This document shows, piece after piece, positions 34,430 through 47,439 of a stretch of 64,000 bases of DNA. Below the pieces are notes generated by a model, which ran no database searches, was not told where the DNA came from, and was given only the letters and a program-made list of their open reading frames with translations. This DNA comes from Nageia nagi (taxonomy: Eukaryota > Pinophyta): NCBI GenBank assembly GCA_050084985.1, contig JBITNC010000001.1:91574001-91638000 (forward strand). The letters are read 5' to 3'. The position numbers were made by a program, and so were the translations under genes. Position 1 is the first letter of the stretch. Each line of letters starts with the position of its first letter.

Positions 34430-37290
34430 ATGTGTTTAATTAGCCAAGATTCATTGGTTGAGGCTTTCAAAGAAGATGTGTTACAATTGAAGAATAGTAC
34501 CTTGCCAAAAGGTGTTATAGCATTCAAAAACCTCTTCAACAAAGATGATCAATTGAGAAGAGAGAAGATTATACTTCCTCCTAAGAAAATTTTAGGAATT
34601 ATAGATAACTCCCAATAAAGTTTTGAAGGTTCGAATAAATAATTAATCTAAATATATTCTTGAGTTAGTTGACCTTATAAAGGAATTTACTAGCATCATG
34701 GCTTAGAGCTATGAAGACTTGAAATTGTTCAATAAGGACATCATTCATCACACTATTTAGCTAAAGGAAGGATTAATACCCTTTTGATAGAAATAAAGGC
34801 TGGTAAATCTCAAAATAGAGGTGATAATATAATAGAAGATCTAAAAGTTATTTCAAGCAAAGATCATCTACCCTATAAAGCACTCTACCTAGGTGGTTGA
34901 TTTGGTGTTAGTTAGGAAAAAGAATGGAGATATTAGGATTTTGTGTAGATTTTTGGAATCTCAATAGAGCCTCACTTAAGGATAATTACCCTTTACCTCA
35001 TATGGAACAAATCCTCCACACTTTTGTAGGGTTTGAATGCTTCTCTTTCCTTGATGGTTATCAGTTCAATCAAATCTAAGTAAAACATGATGACTAGCAT
35101 AAAACTACATTCACTACAAAGTGGGGAATGTTTTCTTTTCAATGAATTCTATTTGGTCTATCTAATAATGGAGCAACATTTCAAAGAGAAATGGACTATG
35201 CATTTGAATAACTGATCAATAGATATGTTTTTGGTATACTTAGATGATATCATAGTTTTTCAAAAGAGAATAAGGACCACTTGTAGCATCTTTGGTAAAC
35301 CTTTTTGAAGTGCCAAGAGTTTAGAATCTCATTGAATCCAAAGAAATCCATCTTTTTCATTAATCAAGGAAAGTTACTTGGGCATGTAATTTCAAAAGGT
35401 GTATTCTCCATGATCTAACATTAAAAAATTGCAAGCCTTCTTAGGTCAGATCAACTTTGTAAGGGGTTCATTCAAGATTTTGTTGGAATTATCTAACCTA
35501 TAACAGAACTAATCAAAGATAATGTGCCTTTCAAATGGACACCAAAGTGAGTGCAATAGATAAAATATGCCATTATGTTGGTCCCAATCTTAAGGAATTC
35601 CAAACTTTTCAAAGGACTTTATCTTGTATGCATATGGAGCATAAAAGAGCATTATTGTAGTCTTAACATAAAAGGAAGATAATAATGATGAGCATCCCAT
35701 AGAATTCTTTAGCTAGACCCTGTGTGGAGCTGAAGAAAGGTATGGATTCACTAAAAAATAAGTGTTCACCATTATGAAAGCCTTTAATAAGTTTAAGCAC
35801 TACATTTCCCATAGTAAGATTATAGTGCTTACTACTCACCTAGATGTTCGAAGCTATATTATGCAAGGTGATATGGATTCTAATAGAGCCAAATGGATTA
35901 CTAAGATTTGCAATACCATGTGGAAATTCATCCAACTAAAGTAGTTAAGGGAAGAGCTCTCTCAAATAGCTAGCAAAATATTAGATCTTTGAAGGTATCA
36001 TGATCATAAAAGCTAAAAGTAATGATAAAGAACTTTTGAAAGTGTCAAAAAAATTACATGATTGGATAACTCAGCTTTGTACATACTTTGTTAGTGGTAG
36101 ACTCCCTCCTAAACTTAATGCCTCTCAAAGGAGGAGATTTGAATTGAATGCACTCAATTACTCATGATAGAAGATGTATTGTATAGAAAAATTCATAACA
36201 AAATGTTGTTGAGATGCATCCATCTAAAGAAAGTTAAAGAAGTGTTAAAAGAGTTTCATTTAGGATTCTCTAAAGGTCACTGCTTAGGATATGCCACTAC
36301 TACTAAAAGTTTGCATATAGGCTTTTATTATCCTTCCTTGTACATAGATTCTTTCTAGATTACCAAATAATGTGATAAGTTCCATAGATTTATGGGAAGA
36401 AGAAGAATGGCAACCATGCCAATACAACCTATTACAATAGAAGAGCCTTTCCAACAATGGGGGTTTGACTTTATTAGAGTAATTAAACTAGGGTCCTTAG
36501 TCAAAAACATATTCATCCTAATGGCCACAAACTATTTTACAAGATGGATAGAGGTTACTACTACCAAACATGAGGATCAAGATACAATCATCTCTTTTAT
36601 GGAGAAGATTATCACAAGGTTCAGTATCCCATAAATTGTTGTATCTAATAATGGTTTCGTATTTCTAGAAACCAAGGTTACAAAATTCACCCTCAAGTAT
36701 GGTATCTACTGGAAGATATCTTCCAATTACTACCCACAAGGTAAGGGATTGGATGAGTCAACAAATAAAAAATTGTTGAAAATATTGAAAAGGGTGATGA
36801 TAGAAAACTAGAGGGACTAGGATAAGAAGATTGACCTAGCATTGTGGATCGATCGGATCACATACAAATCATTAATCAATACTTCCCCTTATGTCTTGGT
36901 ATATAGGAAAAGAGCAATATTATCACCTCATATTGAGTCACCTTCTTTGTAACTACTTAACTAGTACGAGATGAATGATATGGACCCATTGCAAGTAAGC
37001 ATGTTTTGGTATCATATACTTGGAAAAAATCCAAAAAATTCATATAGGGAAATCTAAAAAAGGAATAATATGGTGAAGAGATGGTTTGATAAGAGGTATG
37101 CATCCAATGTTGCTTTTAAACCTAGAGATATGGTGTTGAAATAGGATGAAGACCATGCCAAGCCCAACGACATTGTAAATTTGATTCCCTATGGTCAAGT
37201 CTATACAATATCATTCAAGAAATCCATAAGAATGCATTTGAGTTGGAAGGGTTAGATGATCAGATCCTTCTAATCATGATCAACAACTAG
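34430..37290 (+). pseudogene. Outer Tat-like gypsy, third piece: RT, RNase H, integrase
   Basis: 34430-34618 keeps an open frame with 'NSTLPKGVIAFKNLF', the linker that precedes RT in this family. RT blocks: 'SYEDLKLFNKDIIHHTI' (about 34710-34757), 'CVDF'-like and 'DNYPLPHMEQILHTFVG' (about 34980-35030), and 'VYLDDIIVF' (35235-35262), the YxDD catalytic box. RNase H lies at 35540-35945 ('FTIMKAFNKFKHYISHSKII'). Integrase runs from 36164: the zinc region 'FHLGFSKGHC' is followed by 'CDKFH'; then 'WGFDFI' (first Asp, about 36460-36480), 'VSNNGF' (about 36640-36660, the second catalytic Asp is Asn), and 'GLDESTNKKL' (Glu, about 36747-36776). A 'FKPRDMVLK' block near 37115 ends it. Stops and frameshifts throughout. 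The element is older than both insertions that split it. Confidence 0.82.
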
Positions 37291-37571
37291 CATTAAAGTT
37301 ATATTTCACTTGTTAAGCACGTAGGTGTATTTTATGTAAATATTGTATATATTTTAAATTTAAATTTTCTCATTACATAGTTTTCAAGGTAAATATTACA
37401 TTAATTAAGGTAGTAAATGCATGCTTATTGATTTTAATCCTACTATAACCATGCCTTAGTCATTTTTCCTCTACATTTTGAACATTCGAGAGCTTAGGGT
37501 TTACAGGTTAATCTTGCAGTTCTAGCCTTCAAGCTAGATTCGGCTAGCCATACCTATAAATTTCCACCAAA
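37291..37571 (+). other. Spacer between pol and the extra ORF, no gene
   Basis: AT-rich, no coding signal. It corresponds to the gap between pol and a downstream extra frame of the Tat-like element. Confidence 0.4.
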
Positions 37572-38171
37572 ATGGGTAATTCCTCCATATCATAGAGTAC
37601 CATTAGGGATAGAAATGAGAACTTATTTGATACTAGCCTATTAACACATATAGATTTCAAGGTTAGACCCTCTTAAGATGACCAAGCCAACAATAAATCC
37701 TTATGGGATTTCTATACAAAATAGATTTCATAGTACCCTTTATGTGGGAAAGATATCACCCATGCCAAAATTAGTAGAAGCCCTAGCATCGTTAAATGTA
37801 GCTGATTCCTAGAAAGTCCAAAATTGATAAGGGATCATGATCCTCGACTTGAGCAAGAATGCCTTGTACAAAGCCTTCTTTAAACAAATGATAAGAAGTA
37901 TTGGGTAAGTGTGAGATTGGATGAGCCAGACATAAATAAGTACTTATTAGACTAACTAAATTCATATTTGTTAAGCCCCATAGTGGAGAAAAAGAAGTAT
38001 TATAGATTCTTGGGGTTCAACCCTAATTTTTTATGGCTTATTATGATGATCATGGTGCTTTGTGAAGAGGAGGATATTCAAATTATGCAGCCAGAGCACA
38101 TAACTAAGGCCAACAAGGAAATCAAGAAGTTTCCTAAATATCATATGCACATGGGGGGTCACTTAATATAA
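37572..38171 (+). pseudogene. Remnant of an unrecognised extra ORF downstream of gypsy pol
   Basis: From an ATG at 37572 the frame gives 'NENLFDTSLLTHIDFKVRPS' (about 37608-37668) and 'WDFYTK', then after stops 'VGKISPMPKLVEALASLNVA' (about 37744-37803). A 67-codon open stretch follows at 37968-38171 with 'KKKYYRFLGFNPNFLWLIM' and 'CEEEDIQ'. The Trp/Phe/Tyr-rich blocks and a conserved-looking acidic patch indicate a once real protein of about 200 residues or more, on the same strand as pol and about 280 bp downstream. I do not recognise the family. Sense extra ORFs between pol and the 3' LTR are known in Tat-lineage elements, so a retrotransposon-encoded accessory protein is the likely source. 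Confidence 0.45.
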
Positions 38172-41100
38172 AAACTTCAAAACATGTGTCCTTAGGCTTC
38201 TTCAAAAAATCTCCTTTTTAAAAAATTTACCACCTTTTTTTAATTTATTAAACTCCTTGTGGTAAATCCCTATATAATAAATAATAAACCTTTTTTAAAA
38301 CTTACCATTTTATTGAAAAAAATTGAATCTCAATATGAATAATAGGTAGGTAAGAATGATGGTCGATAATGGAAGGAATATTTGGTGCAATGTTTGGAAT
38401 TGTACCTACCCCACCTCAATTAAGAGATGAATTTATCTTTTTGAATGAGGATGGAATGGTTGAAAGCGGATGCTACGGACATCAATATCAAAAGTGACAA
38501 AAATCAAAGACCAATCAAAGTAGAAATAGGTTTTTAAAAGGAAGAACAAGATAAATATGAATCCTTTCTAATATAATTTTTGGATATTTTTTGTTAGTGT
38601 AACAATGATATTACCAATTTAGATCTAGAATTTATTATACATAAATTTATTAGTAATGAAGATCTAAACTCATAAAAAAATGTATTATGTTAATAAAAAC
38701 TATATAAATTTCTTATGTATTCAAGGAAACAAATTAATTATTACTTAATGATTGTAAAATAATCCCTCATCTAAAAATATTTAAATTTCATATATATATA
38801 AGCGCTAAAGTTTTGATTTATCCATAAATATTAAAAATAAATAAATCTTTAATGATAAAACATATTAAACATACATAACATAATAAAATGAAAAAATAAA
38901 TAATATAAATAGATTATCATCATCTTGTGCCTATTGGTGAAGATATTAAGCTTGTTTTATAAGAGAGTTAAATGAAGCTTGTGACATTTAGAGTATAATT
39001 TTTCTTGCTAAAAATCTTGCATATCATGTCAAAATGAAGCACATTAATGTTCAATATCATTTCATATGATACATGATTGAATAGAAGATGTTGCTTGAAA
39101 AAGTGGATACATTGAAGAATGTGCCTAATTCTGTCACTAGAGTTTAACCGAGTATTATTGTATTTGTAAGTGAGTTAATTAAAAAATTACAATTTAGATC
39201 CCACAACTATTCTACATCATAATGTAACTTTGTAATAACCCTCATTAAAATTTGTAGGACCTATTAGAGAAATCTAAAAGTGAATACATATGAATTAAAT
39301 ATTTGAGTGTTTAAATATATCAATTAACTATTTGAGTAATTGAATATATCAATTAAGTATTTGAATGATTATTTCTCACATAATTAATTAATATAAATTT
39401 ATATTAAAACTATTTATTAATTAAATATTTAAAATTTACAATATTTATAATACTAAATAATATAAATGACATGAAACAATTATGTATTAAATATTTAAAT
39501 TATAAAATAATTTTTATTAAAAGGTAAAATTCTCCTTTAACTAATACCTTTATTTTTACAATGAATCCAAATACCAAAACACCTAAAGCAAGTGTTGCTA
39601 ATGGATTCTTATTGAGCTCACATTTCAAATCATTGACATGGGTTGATTATCCCCTCCAATTTAGAATAGAACTCCCATATTACATATTAAAGATTAAATC
39701 CTTTGAAATTTAAAACTTATACTAATGATTATTTGAATAAAAATTTAATCAAATAACTCTTTTTCTAATGTTGTACAATTTCACTTCAAGTACCATGGTC
39801 TTCTATTATGTACCACAACTACATTGCAATTAAAAGGAAAAAATAATTAGCTTAGATAGCTTTAATAAATATATCTAAACATGTCCAAAAATAACAAATC
39901 TCAAGATTTTTATCATTTATTGAAAGTTTTAATTTAATTTAAAATAATATTTTTAATGTAAATAAAATAAAATTAATTATCATTTATTTTATTGTGTGAA
40001 TCAAAAACTATTTTTTTTGAAGTCAAATTAACTATTATTTATTTTTTTAAAGTCATATTATATTAGCTAAACAATATACACAAGCACTTGTAAAATTAAG
40101 ACATGAATGAATGTGTCAAAATATTTATTTTTATTTTTATCAAGAGATCTAAAACTTTCATGATTAAAAATGAAATTATCATCAATAAAATATTTATAAA
40201 AGTTAAAACTTAACATCATATTATCATCTCCTAATGGAATACCAATTTTTAAGACCCTTCATAGAGGTTTTATAGCATTGATTATACAATATATACTTGA
40301 TTAATAGTATTAACTACTAACTTAATAAAAAGAACAAGGCCCTTCCTACATTGTTTTAGATCTAAACAATCCTTAGTCCAAAATATCTAGTCTTAATAGT
40401 ATTAACTACTAATTTTATAAAAAAAACATCAAGCAAAGTACATTGGGGGCTTGCAATGTTTTCTCACCATTGTTGCATCGAACTAACCCACCCCTAAGTC
40501 AAGCCATCTACCATACTAACCCCTCTTCCAACTTTTCATATCCTATGGAAGTGAAGACCCATGTATCCCATCATGCTGAAACTTATTCTTTAGCAAAAAA
40601 AATTTAAATCCTTTATTGTCTTTTGATTCATTGAATTTATATGGCTTCAAAATTGTATGCTTTTGATATCATAAATCTACAAGTTTTGAGCAATAATAAA
40701 TTTATAATATTAAAATATTATTGATCTGAACATATTATGATATTAAAAGCATACAAGTCCCGAGCTATAAAAATTCTTTCAACTAAAAGCTAACAAAGGA
40801 GATAGTTGAGAAAACAAATCACAGTATTTTGAACTCATTAAATAAGGATAAATTATATATAAAAATATTTTTCAAATCCTTTGCTTGAAATGACTATGAT
40901 AAAGTATGGAATCAATGCATTTGAATTTTACAATCTTTTATGTAGATTCTAGATTTCGCAATGTGCTCTTAATCCTAATATAAAAAGATTCAGATGCCTA
41001 CAATCCAAAGGAAAAAACATATAGTATTAGCTTTAAATAAAGTGAGAGGAATCCAATAGTGAAAGATCTGCACTAAATTAAATTGATTTATGCTAAAAGA

Positions 41101-42300
41101 AGTTTGTAACAAATCTCAATGTGCTTATTAAATCTAGTGACCCCTTTATATACAATTTAAAATATTTTAAATATAATCAATTGTAGATTATAAAAAATTT
41201 GTAGGGCTTGTTGTTAGACTAGTGTAGGTAGGGTGGTGGAGGTAGGCTTATCGATGGCCTGGCAATGTGGCACCATGCACCCTCTATCATAAGCTCCTAT
41301 GGTGCCCTCTACACCTTCTCACTATGTGTGGTCTATTGTTCAAATCCCCTTGCTGAAGAAGAGGTTTCATGCCTTCATCTATGCTTAGTATAACTAATAC
41401 TAATGACTAGATATCTTAAATGTGATCATGGTTACAAAAGTTCTCAGGGTATTTATAGATTATTGTATCATAATTTCCAATAGTTCTACATTCTATGATA
41501 TTTCACTCTTATCAATGATTCATGAAGCCTTTCACTTGATCCGAGTGAAGGATCGATCAAATATAATAATAAGATTAAAATATTAGCCATAGTGATAAAT
41601 CCTCTTTATTAGCATGGGTGTGACCCCTACACTACCTAGTCATACCATCTTAACCCAAGTCCACCTTCCAAATAACATTTTAAATTTAATTTCACTCCTT
41701 TTAATTTCATATATTAATTTTATTAATTGATAAAGTAATTTATTTCTTATTACTTAAAATAAATCATAACATTTATTTTATAACATAAATTAATGTTTAT
41801 AGGATCTATTTAAGTTTGTTCATAAGTAAATATATATCAATTAAGCATATGAATAATTTCTCATATATTAAGTTGTATAATAAAATCATCAAATTTATTT
41901 CTCATATAATTTTTTAATTTCTTTTTTTCCTTTGAAAAAATATATAATTTGATGAAAAAGAAATGTTAGATAAAATAAAATATTTTATTTATTTTTCATA
42001 ATTTATTAATTGATTACTTATCAAACAAAAAATAGTTCAAATAAGTTTATAATTAACTAAAAAAAATATATAAATGATTATTAAGAAAGTTGAGAAAATT
42101 TGATAAATTAAAGCTATAATAGATTTAGAATGCTCAATCAAATATAACACCCACCCCCTATAACCTCCTACCACTTTTTTTATACCACTATAATTTATTG
42201 CATAAGTTTTAAATACCCCTGCCCTCCTCCTCCTATATAATATTTACTGATATATCGATAGTTAAACTTGATATTAAAAATACTCTTGTAGGACTCATGT
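38172..42300. other. 4-kb AT-rich block without genes
   Basis: Very AT-rich, with short ATTTAA/TTTAAT words and no frame of more than 60 codons that looks coded. A less AT-rich island at 41200-41660 (one 'gtagggtggtggaggtagg' stretch) contains no recognisable product either. It may be a decayed insertion that split the coding remains on its two sides; I found no terminal repeats to prove it. Confidence 0.4.
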
Positions 42301-42301
42301 G

Positions 42302-44560
42302 TTATTTACCATTTCCTAATAATGACTCCCTTGTGCATATGGATTGGTATGAGTTTGTAGGTGATAATATGCCATAAGATTGGCCAACAAAGATAGGCTC
42401 AATTCCTACCATTACCCTACTTACTCTGTTGGCTTCTCCTCCATCAACACCCCAAAGTCTTCTAGATCTACAACTATGAACTATCCTAGGCAAATGAGAA
42501 CAAAAATCACTAGAGAGTAGATGAATGGATAAAAGTCCTTAGCATCACCAACTCTTACTATGATTTGTGAGGTATTTTATCCATTTGGATTTAATTTCAT
42601 TTTTGATAAAGTTCAACCATGGTTATCCCATAAGGCTTTATTTGAATTGAAACAAGGTCAATTCTGTAAGGGGGATGTTTACTTCACTAAAAAATCACAA
42701 TCATCCTTTTGAATGGGTTCTGTGAGAATCCCATGAAACTCCCATTCTTTATCTTGAACTGAGTCTTTGGGATGGAAATTGTTAGATAATAAGATTATGT
42801 CGAGACATCATGGGGATTCCCCAAAGGCAAGAGAGGGCTATATTATTATTCATTAGGCTTTGAATCCATCCAAGACTATAATAAAATTTTCTAGGAATAC
42901 CTGACACATGCAAAATGGAGAGGTTGTAGCTTCAACAAATTACAATCTCCTGGCCACATGATCCCATGGGAGTCTTCATAGCTCACTTAAATACATTTAA
43001 TGAAAAGGCTTCAAAATTTATTAGGGTATCAATTGATGAATTAGAAGGTTTTAGGAATAATTCAAAGGATGACCCATTTCTTTCAAAAGTCTTGCTAGAG
43101 GTCTCTTGCTTGCCCTTATGGAGGCAAAAGTATACTATCAAGATTTAATACTCTTCCACCTTTGATGAGGATATTAGTTTGCCTAAGGCTATTCAAAAGA
43201 GCCTTGATAATTTTGAATAGTAGGAACATAAGAATAAGTGCTTCACATAGTAGAGCATGGAGAGTAAACAAAAATCACTCCCATGGATGTGTGATCAGGA
43301 TAGGGTATTCTCTTATGCCTATGAAAAAGAATTTGCTGCATAATTATAGAAGAAGAGAGTTATGACCATGGAGAAAGTTCTTGAAGCACTAAAAGATAAA
43401 GGTAAGATGACTACTAAAGATTTAGCATTATTAGCAAAATAGAAGAAATAGGCTATCATTCCTAAATAGAAACTGATCTCTACCTCTATGAAGGAAAATA
43501 TTGTTGGAAGGGTTAGTAATGAGCCCATGTTAAAAGAAGAAAGAGCTTATATGAAGCAGATATAAAAGAAATTTGTAGAAGAGGATGAGTAGAATAGAAC
43601 TAAGCAAGATAAGAAGGATGATGGTCTAGCCAAGTAGCTAGAAAAAGAAAAGACTTCAACCAAGAAAAAAATAATTTGAAAATGAAAGAAATCCTACGAT
43701 GAAAATCTTCAAAAAAATAAGAAGGCAAAGAAAGGAGACAAACCTTCCCAAGCCCAATCCTCAAAAGGTGATCATGCAAGGGTTCACTACTAAAATTGAT
43801 GAGCCTATAATTGGGAAGCCAAGAGTCAGTGGAAATAATGAATCCAACTTGGTACAGCCATTCTGGGTGTTCACAAGATGTAGAAGCCATAGGAAAATAC
43901 CCTCACAAAGGGAAACCCTAATCAAGGAAGAGACTTTGATGCCACAAAAGAGATAGAAAGTATCATGGGAAGTGTAAGTAGCAATAAAGAAATCTCCAGC
44001 ACAAACTCAAGGTGTGCTTTCTCCCCTTCATTCTATTTTGGCAAGCCCACAACCCATAGTCTCCATTAGTGATAAATTATAGGATGAAGATGTAGTTGTT
44101 ACTATGTTCCAACCCATTTCTATCAAGAAAATTAATGCTACCTATCAATCCACTGAATATGGTAGCATTGAAAAATCTAATAATGAGTAGTTTGAGAAAC
44201 ATCATAAAAAATAGAAGATATAGGGTTAGATTCAATTAGATACAATAGTAGATGTTTGGAAGTAAGTTTTGGAGATCTTCACAACATAACTGGATGCAAA
44301 GCTTGAGAAACCTATTGATGCTAAAGGCATATCTCTCCAATTGAGGTTAGCTAAAATCAACCAAATAGATAAAAGGAATATAATGAATACCAAGGATGAC
44401 CCTAATGGATGCTAATGTTACCATGCTAGAGAAGAAGATAGTCAAACTAGAGAAATTATAGGCCACAACACTAGAAAAATAGTAGTTCCACTTAACACAA
44501 ATCAATATTTTGAACCAATAGATCTAGTAAATACATTAAATAGTCAAATATTCCAAGCTA
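42302..44560 (+). pseudogene. Decayed coding region, unrecognised
   Basis: Coding-like blocks on the + strand in changing frames: 'WYEFVGDNMP' near 42345, 'VFYPFGFNFIFDKVQPWLSH' near 42568-42630, and an open stretch at 42966-43148 ('HLNTFNEKASKFIRVSIDEL'). Lys/Glu-rich blocks follow at 43340-43700 and 43699-43956. Codon structure is better than chance but stops are frequent. It may be the middle part of the same gene as the coiled-coil frame that follows and of the extra ORF at 37572. No family recognised; open frames on the opposite strand look like mirror products. Confidence 0.4.
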
Positions 44561-44566
44561 ACTAAA

Positions 44567-45598
44567 ATGATAGAGGAAAGAGAAGAAGATTTGAAGGCTA
44601 AAGGCATAAAGCTAGCCATGAAAAGTGGTCAGATTCAAGCTCTAGAGTTAGAAATAGATGCATTGAAGGGAACCTTGAAAGGAAAAAAGGAGGAGTACAA
44701 GACTTTAGAAGAAGAGAAGAAGAAGCTCCTAGAAGATTTAAAAATTGCTTAGGATGTAGATAAGAAGAAGGATGTAGACATGAAGACAATCGTAAATGTT
44801 TTTGCTAAAATAAAGGCTAAATTGAAAGAAAAGCTAAAAAGTAAGGACCATACTCCTCCAACCCAACAGATGCAGGCACCAACAAAAGCGAAGATGCCTA
44901 TAGATTCCTTGAAAAGCATAAAGGATGGATATTGGAGTAAGGTAATTCCTATTTTAAGTTTGTTGAATTCCATTCGAGAATATATATTATATTATGAGAA
45001 GAAAATGGAAGAATATAAATATATGTTAGATGCAAAGAGTAGGATAGATAAGATGTCTACTGAGAACATGGAGAGTATCAAATTGATGAACCAAAAGGAT
45101 ATCATGGACATTGGTGTCAGTAACACCCATGAAACAATCTTGGCTATGTCTCAAAAGATGGTAAATCTACAAGGTCTATTGCTCTATATGGAAATACGTA
45201 TAGATTCATTAAAATTGAATATGAGAAAATTAAATGGAGAATTGGCAATTTTTGATAGAAGTATGATGCCTCCCTTCTAAAAATCAGATAAAAGTATATA
45301 TACCCTAAAGGATATGAAAGCATTTTGTGACTCTATTTAGAAGTCTAATTATAGTTTTGTGGATTGGAATGAAGACAACTTTGGAGATAGGTTCTCCAAG
45401 TTTTCCTAGGAAATGATGAAAATAGAGAAGTGCATGACTGAGTTCGCTAGGATAAAATCTAACATCTATTTGAAATTGATCAACCAGTTTGTCTCTGTGG
45501 CTATACTCATACAAGAAACAAATATACTATATAATGAAGCATGGGCCACAACTTTGGCTATTTTACCAAAAGATACATCTAAGGATGGAGTAGCATGA
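44567..45598 (+). pseudogene. Lysine/glutamate-rich coiled-coil protein, one frame with a few stops
   Basis: The three open stretches 44567-44752, 44780-45280 and 45413-45598 are all in the same reading frame and are separated by only a few stop codons, so they are one gene of at least 340 codons. The first part is a charged coiled coil ('LEEEKKKLLEDLKIA'), followed by a Lys/Pro/Gln-rich hinge ('DHTPPTQQMQAPTKAKM'). Then comes a mixed helical part with Met/Ile/Leu heptads ('YILYYEKKMEEYKYML', 'MSQKMVNLQGLLLYMEIRID') and a tail with 'NIYLKLINQFVSVAILIQET'. No membrane segment or catalytic motif. It may be the C-terminal portion of a retrotransposon accessory protein; function unknown. Confidence 0.5.
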
Positions 45599-45599
45599 G

Positions 45600-46867
45600 G
45601 TATTTTCCTAAAAAGATCATCAATTTTCCTATATATGGTTTCAATTTTCTAAGCATAGGTTCAATATTTGGTGGCACAAATCCTCTAACAAGTTGCCAAA
45701 ATGTACAGTCTTACATATTTTCTTGAAGAAATAAGGAAATTTTGCATGAGTATCCTTTTTGGTAGCTATAGTATTGTTGAAATTTGATTTTGGTGGAAGT
45801 ATAATAGTTTTAACACACATTTAACCAACCAAAAGTGTGATAAAATCAATAAGGAAAAGGAATTAATCAATACTTTCATGGTATTTAATTTTGGTATAAC
45901 TTCAATAATTTTGTGAGGTGTATACCTCACCAGAGGTTCGACAAAGTCAAAACCAAGGTAGCCCCATATCTTTTGATAAGTATTCAATTTTGACAGACTT
46001 CCAACAAAGTAGAAAGGATGATATTTAACCAGAATTTTAGAGTATTCTTCCACATGTCACCATCAGTATAAAGTACCACAAGGAGTGATTCATGTATGAA
46101 GTAAGGGAAATTTTAGGAGCACTACATGCTACAAATATGATTTTGAAGACTCAAGTCTCAATCATGTGGATTCCATAGGTATTGGATTTTTATGAATCTG
46201 TTCAAGTCCAAAAACCTACAGATAGTGTTGCAAGTTCAATGAAAGCTAATTTCCTTACAAAAGGTGATCCCTATCACCAAATCCAAGTTGAAAGCTCCAA
46301 ATATGTCAAAGTCATTCAGATGCATGAGAAATTATTCTAAGAGAGTTAAAGATGTGGATCCAAATATTAAACCATGTCAGAATCAAACCTGATACAAAGT
46401 TAGTTATAGATTCTTTTCATGTTAGAGTTTGTTATAAGTTAGTTAGCATAGATTGCTTAGTATGTAAGCTCTAAATAATAATATTTTGAAAGGAAAAGAG
46501 ATTAGATACATTGGAAGTTGCCCCTATTATGTACCTGCACCAAGTTTTAATAGAAGATGAACTGCTTCTTGATCTCTTAATTATGATTTTCCTTTCACTA
46601 TTCTTATATCATTATGTAATATGTTTATTTGCACTTTGTGAGTTATGAAAGATTATCAATAATTAATCTGTATCTATAAATATTTTATGTTGTGTTATAA
46701 TTTGGAATAAGGTGCTTAATTTGGAGGGAGTAAATTTGAACTGTTTGACCATATTGGATTCTACTTCAATGAATGCTCGAGCTGGTTTGAATTTGTTTGA
46801 CTCTTTTCTATGCACTCAGTAGCATAGCAGATAGACTCTTTTTCTCTTAGTAAAGTTTAGTTCCTAT
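45600..46867. other. No gene recognised; left flank of the young copia-type insertion
   Basis: AT-rich, short frames only. The frame on the - strand at 45766-46053 has no recognisable features. The last five bases, CCTAT (46863-46867), are the left target duplication of the next element. Confidence 0.4.
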
Positions 46868-47161
46868 TGTTGGAATTATACCCTACATATCCCTAAGTCC
46901 TAAGTTAGTAGATTAATTAATTAGGATTAAGAGTATATTCCCTAAAGTATTTTCCTGAAATCTAAAGTCTAGGATTAAATATTTAGGGTATATTGTTATA
47001 ACAAGTAATTGTCTTGTAGTTCACGTAGGTGTGCTATTTGTGATATTTGTTATGGTGTGAGAATATTGCATCTCAACCATTTAGCTTGTCTTGTAATGGC
47101 TGACAAAGCCTATATATGTAACTCATTTTCATGAGTAAAATAGAACATTATAGTTCTCTCA
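46868..47161 (+). mobile_element. 5' LTR of the non-autonomous element
   Basis: 294 bp. 'TATATATGTAACTC' near 47110-47123 is a plausible core promoter/R-region segment. The differences from the 3' LTR are T/C near 46921 and G/A near 47024. Confidence 0.92.
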
Positions 47162-47163
47162 AT

Positions 47164-47175
47164 TGGTATCAGAGC
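47164..47175 (+). other. Primer binding site (initiator Met tRNA)
   Basis: TGGTATCAGAGC two bases after the LTR, the standard copia primer site. Confidence 0.92.
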
Positions 47176-47439
47176 TGATTTGATTATTGGGTTAGAGTGG
47201 GTGAAGTCTTAAAGGATCTTATCAAGCTCCTCAAGGGCTGTCATCAGAGTTATTGAGCTTGTGGATGCATTGCAAAGAATTTATCAAATTCTTGCAAGAG
47301 TGAGATCCAAAGCCTCTGAAATTCTTATTCCAGTGGGAGCAAAGAAGGATTTGTGTGTAGTAAGGATTTGTTCATTGATCTATAATGCCATAGTAGAGAT
47401 TAAATAGGCATATGCACCGATTCTAAATTAATCTGGGTA

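Noticed and set aside
19889-46138. A 16-base match (tacatgctacaaatat) between 19889 and 46123
   Set aside because: In 64 kb of AT-rich DNA a single match of this length is expected by chance, and flanking sequence does not align.
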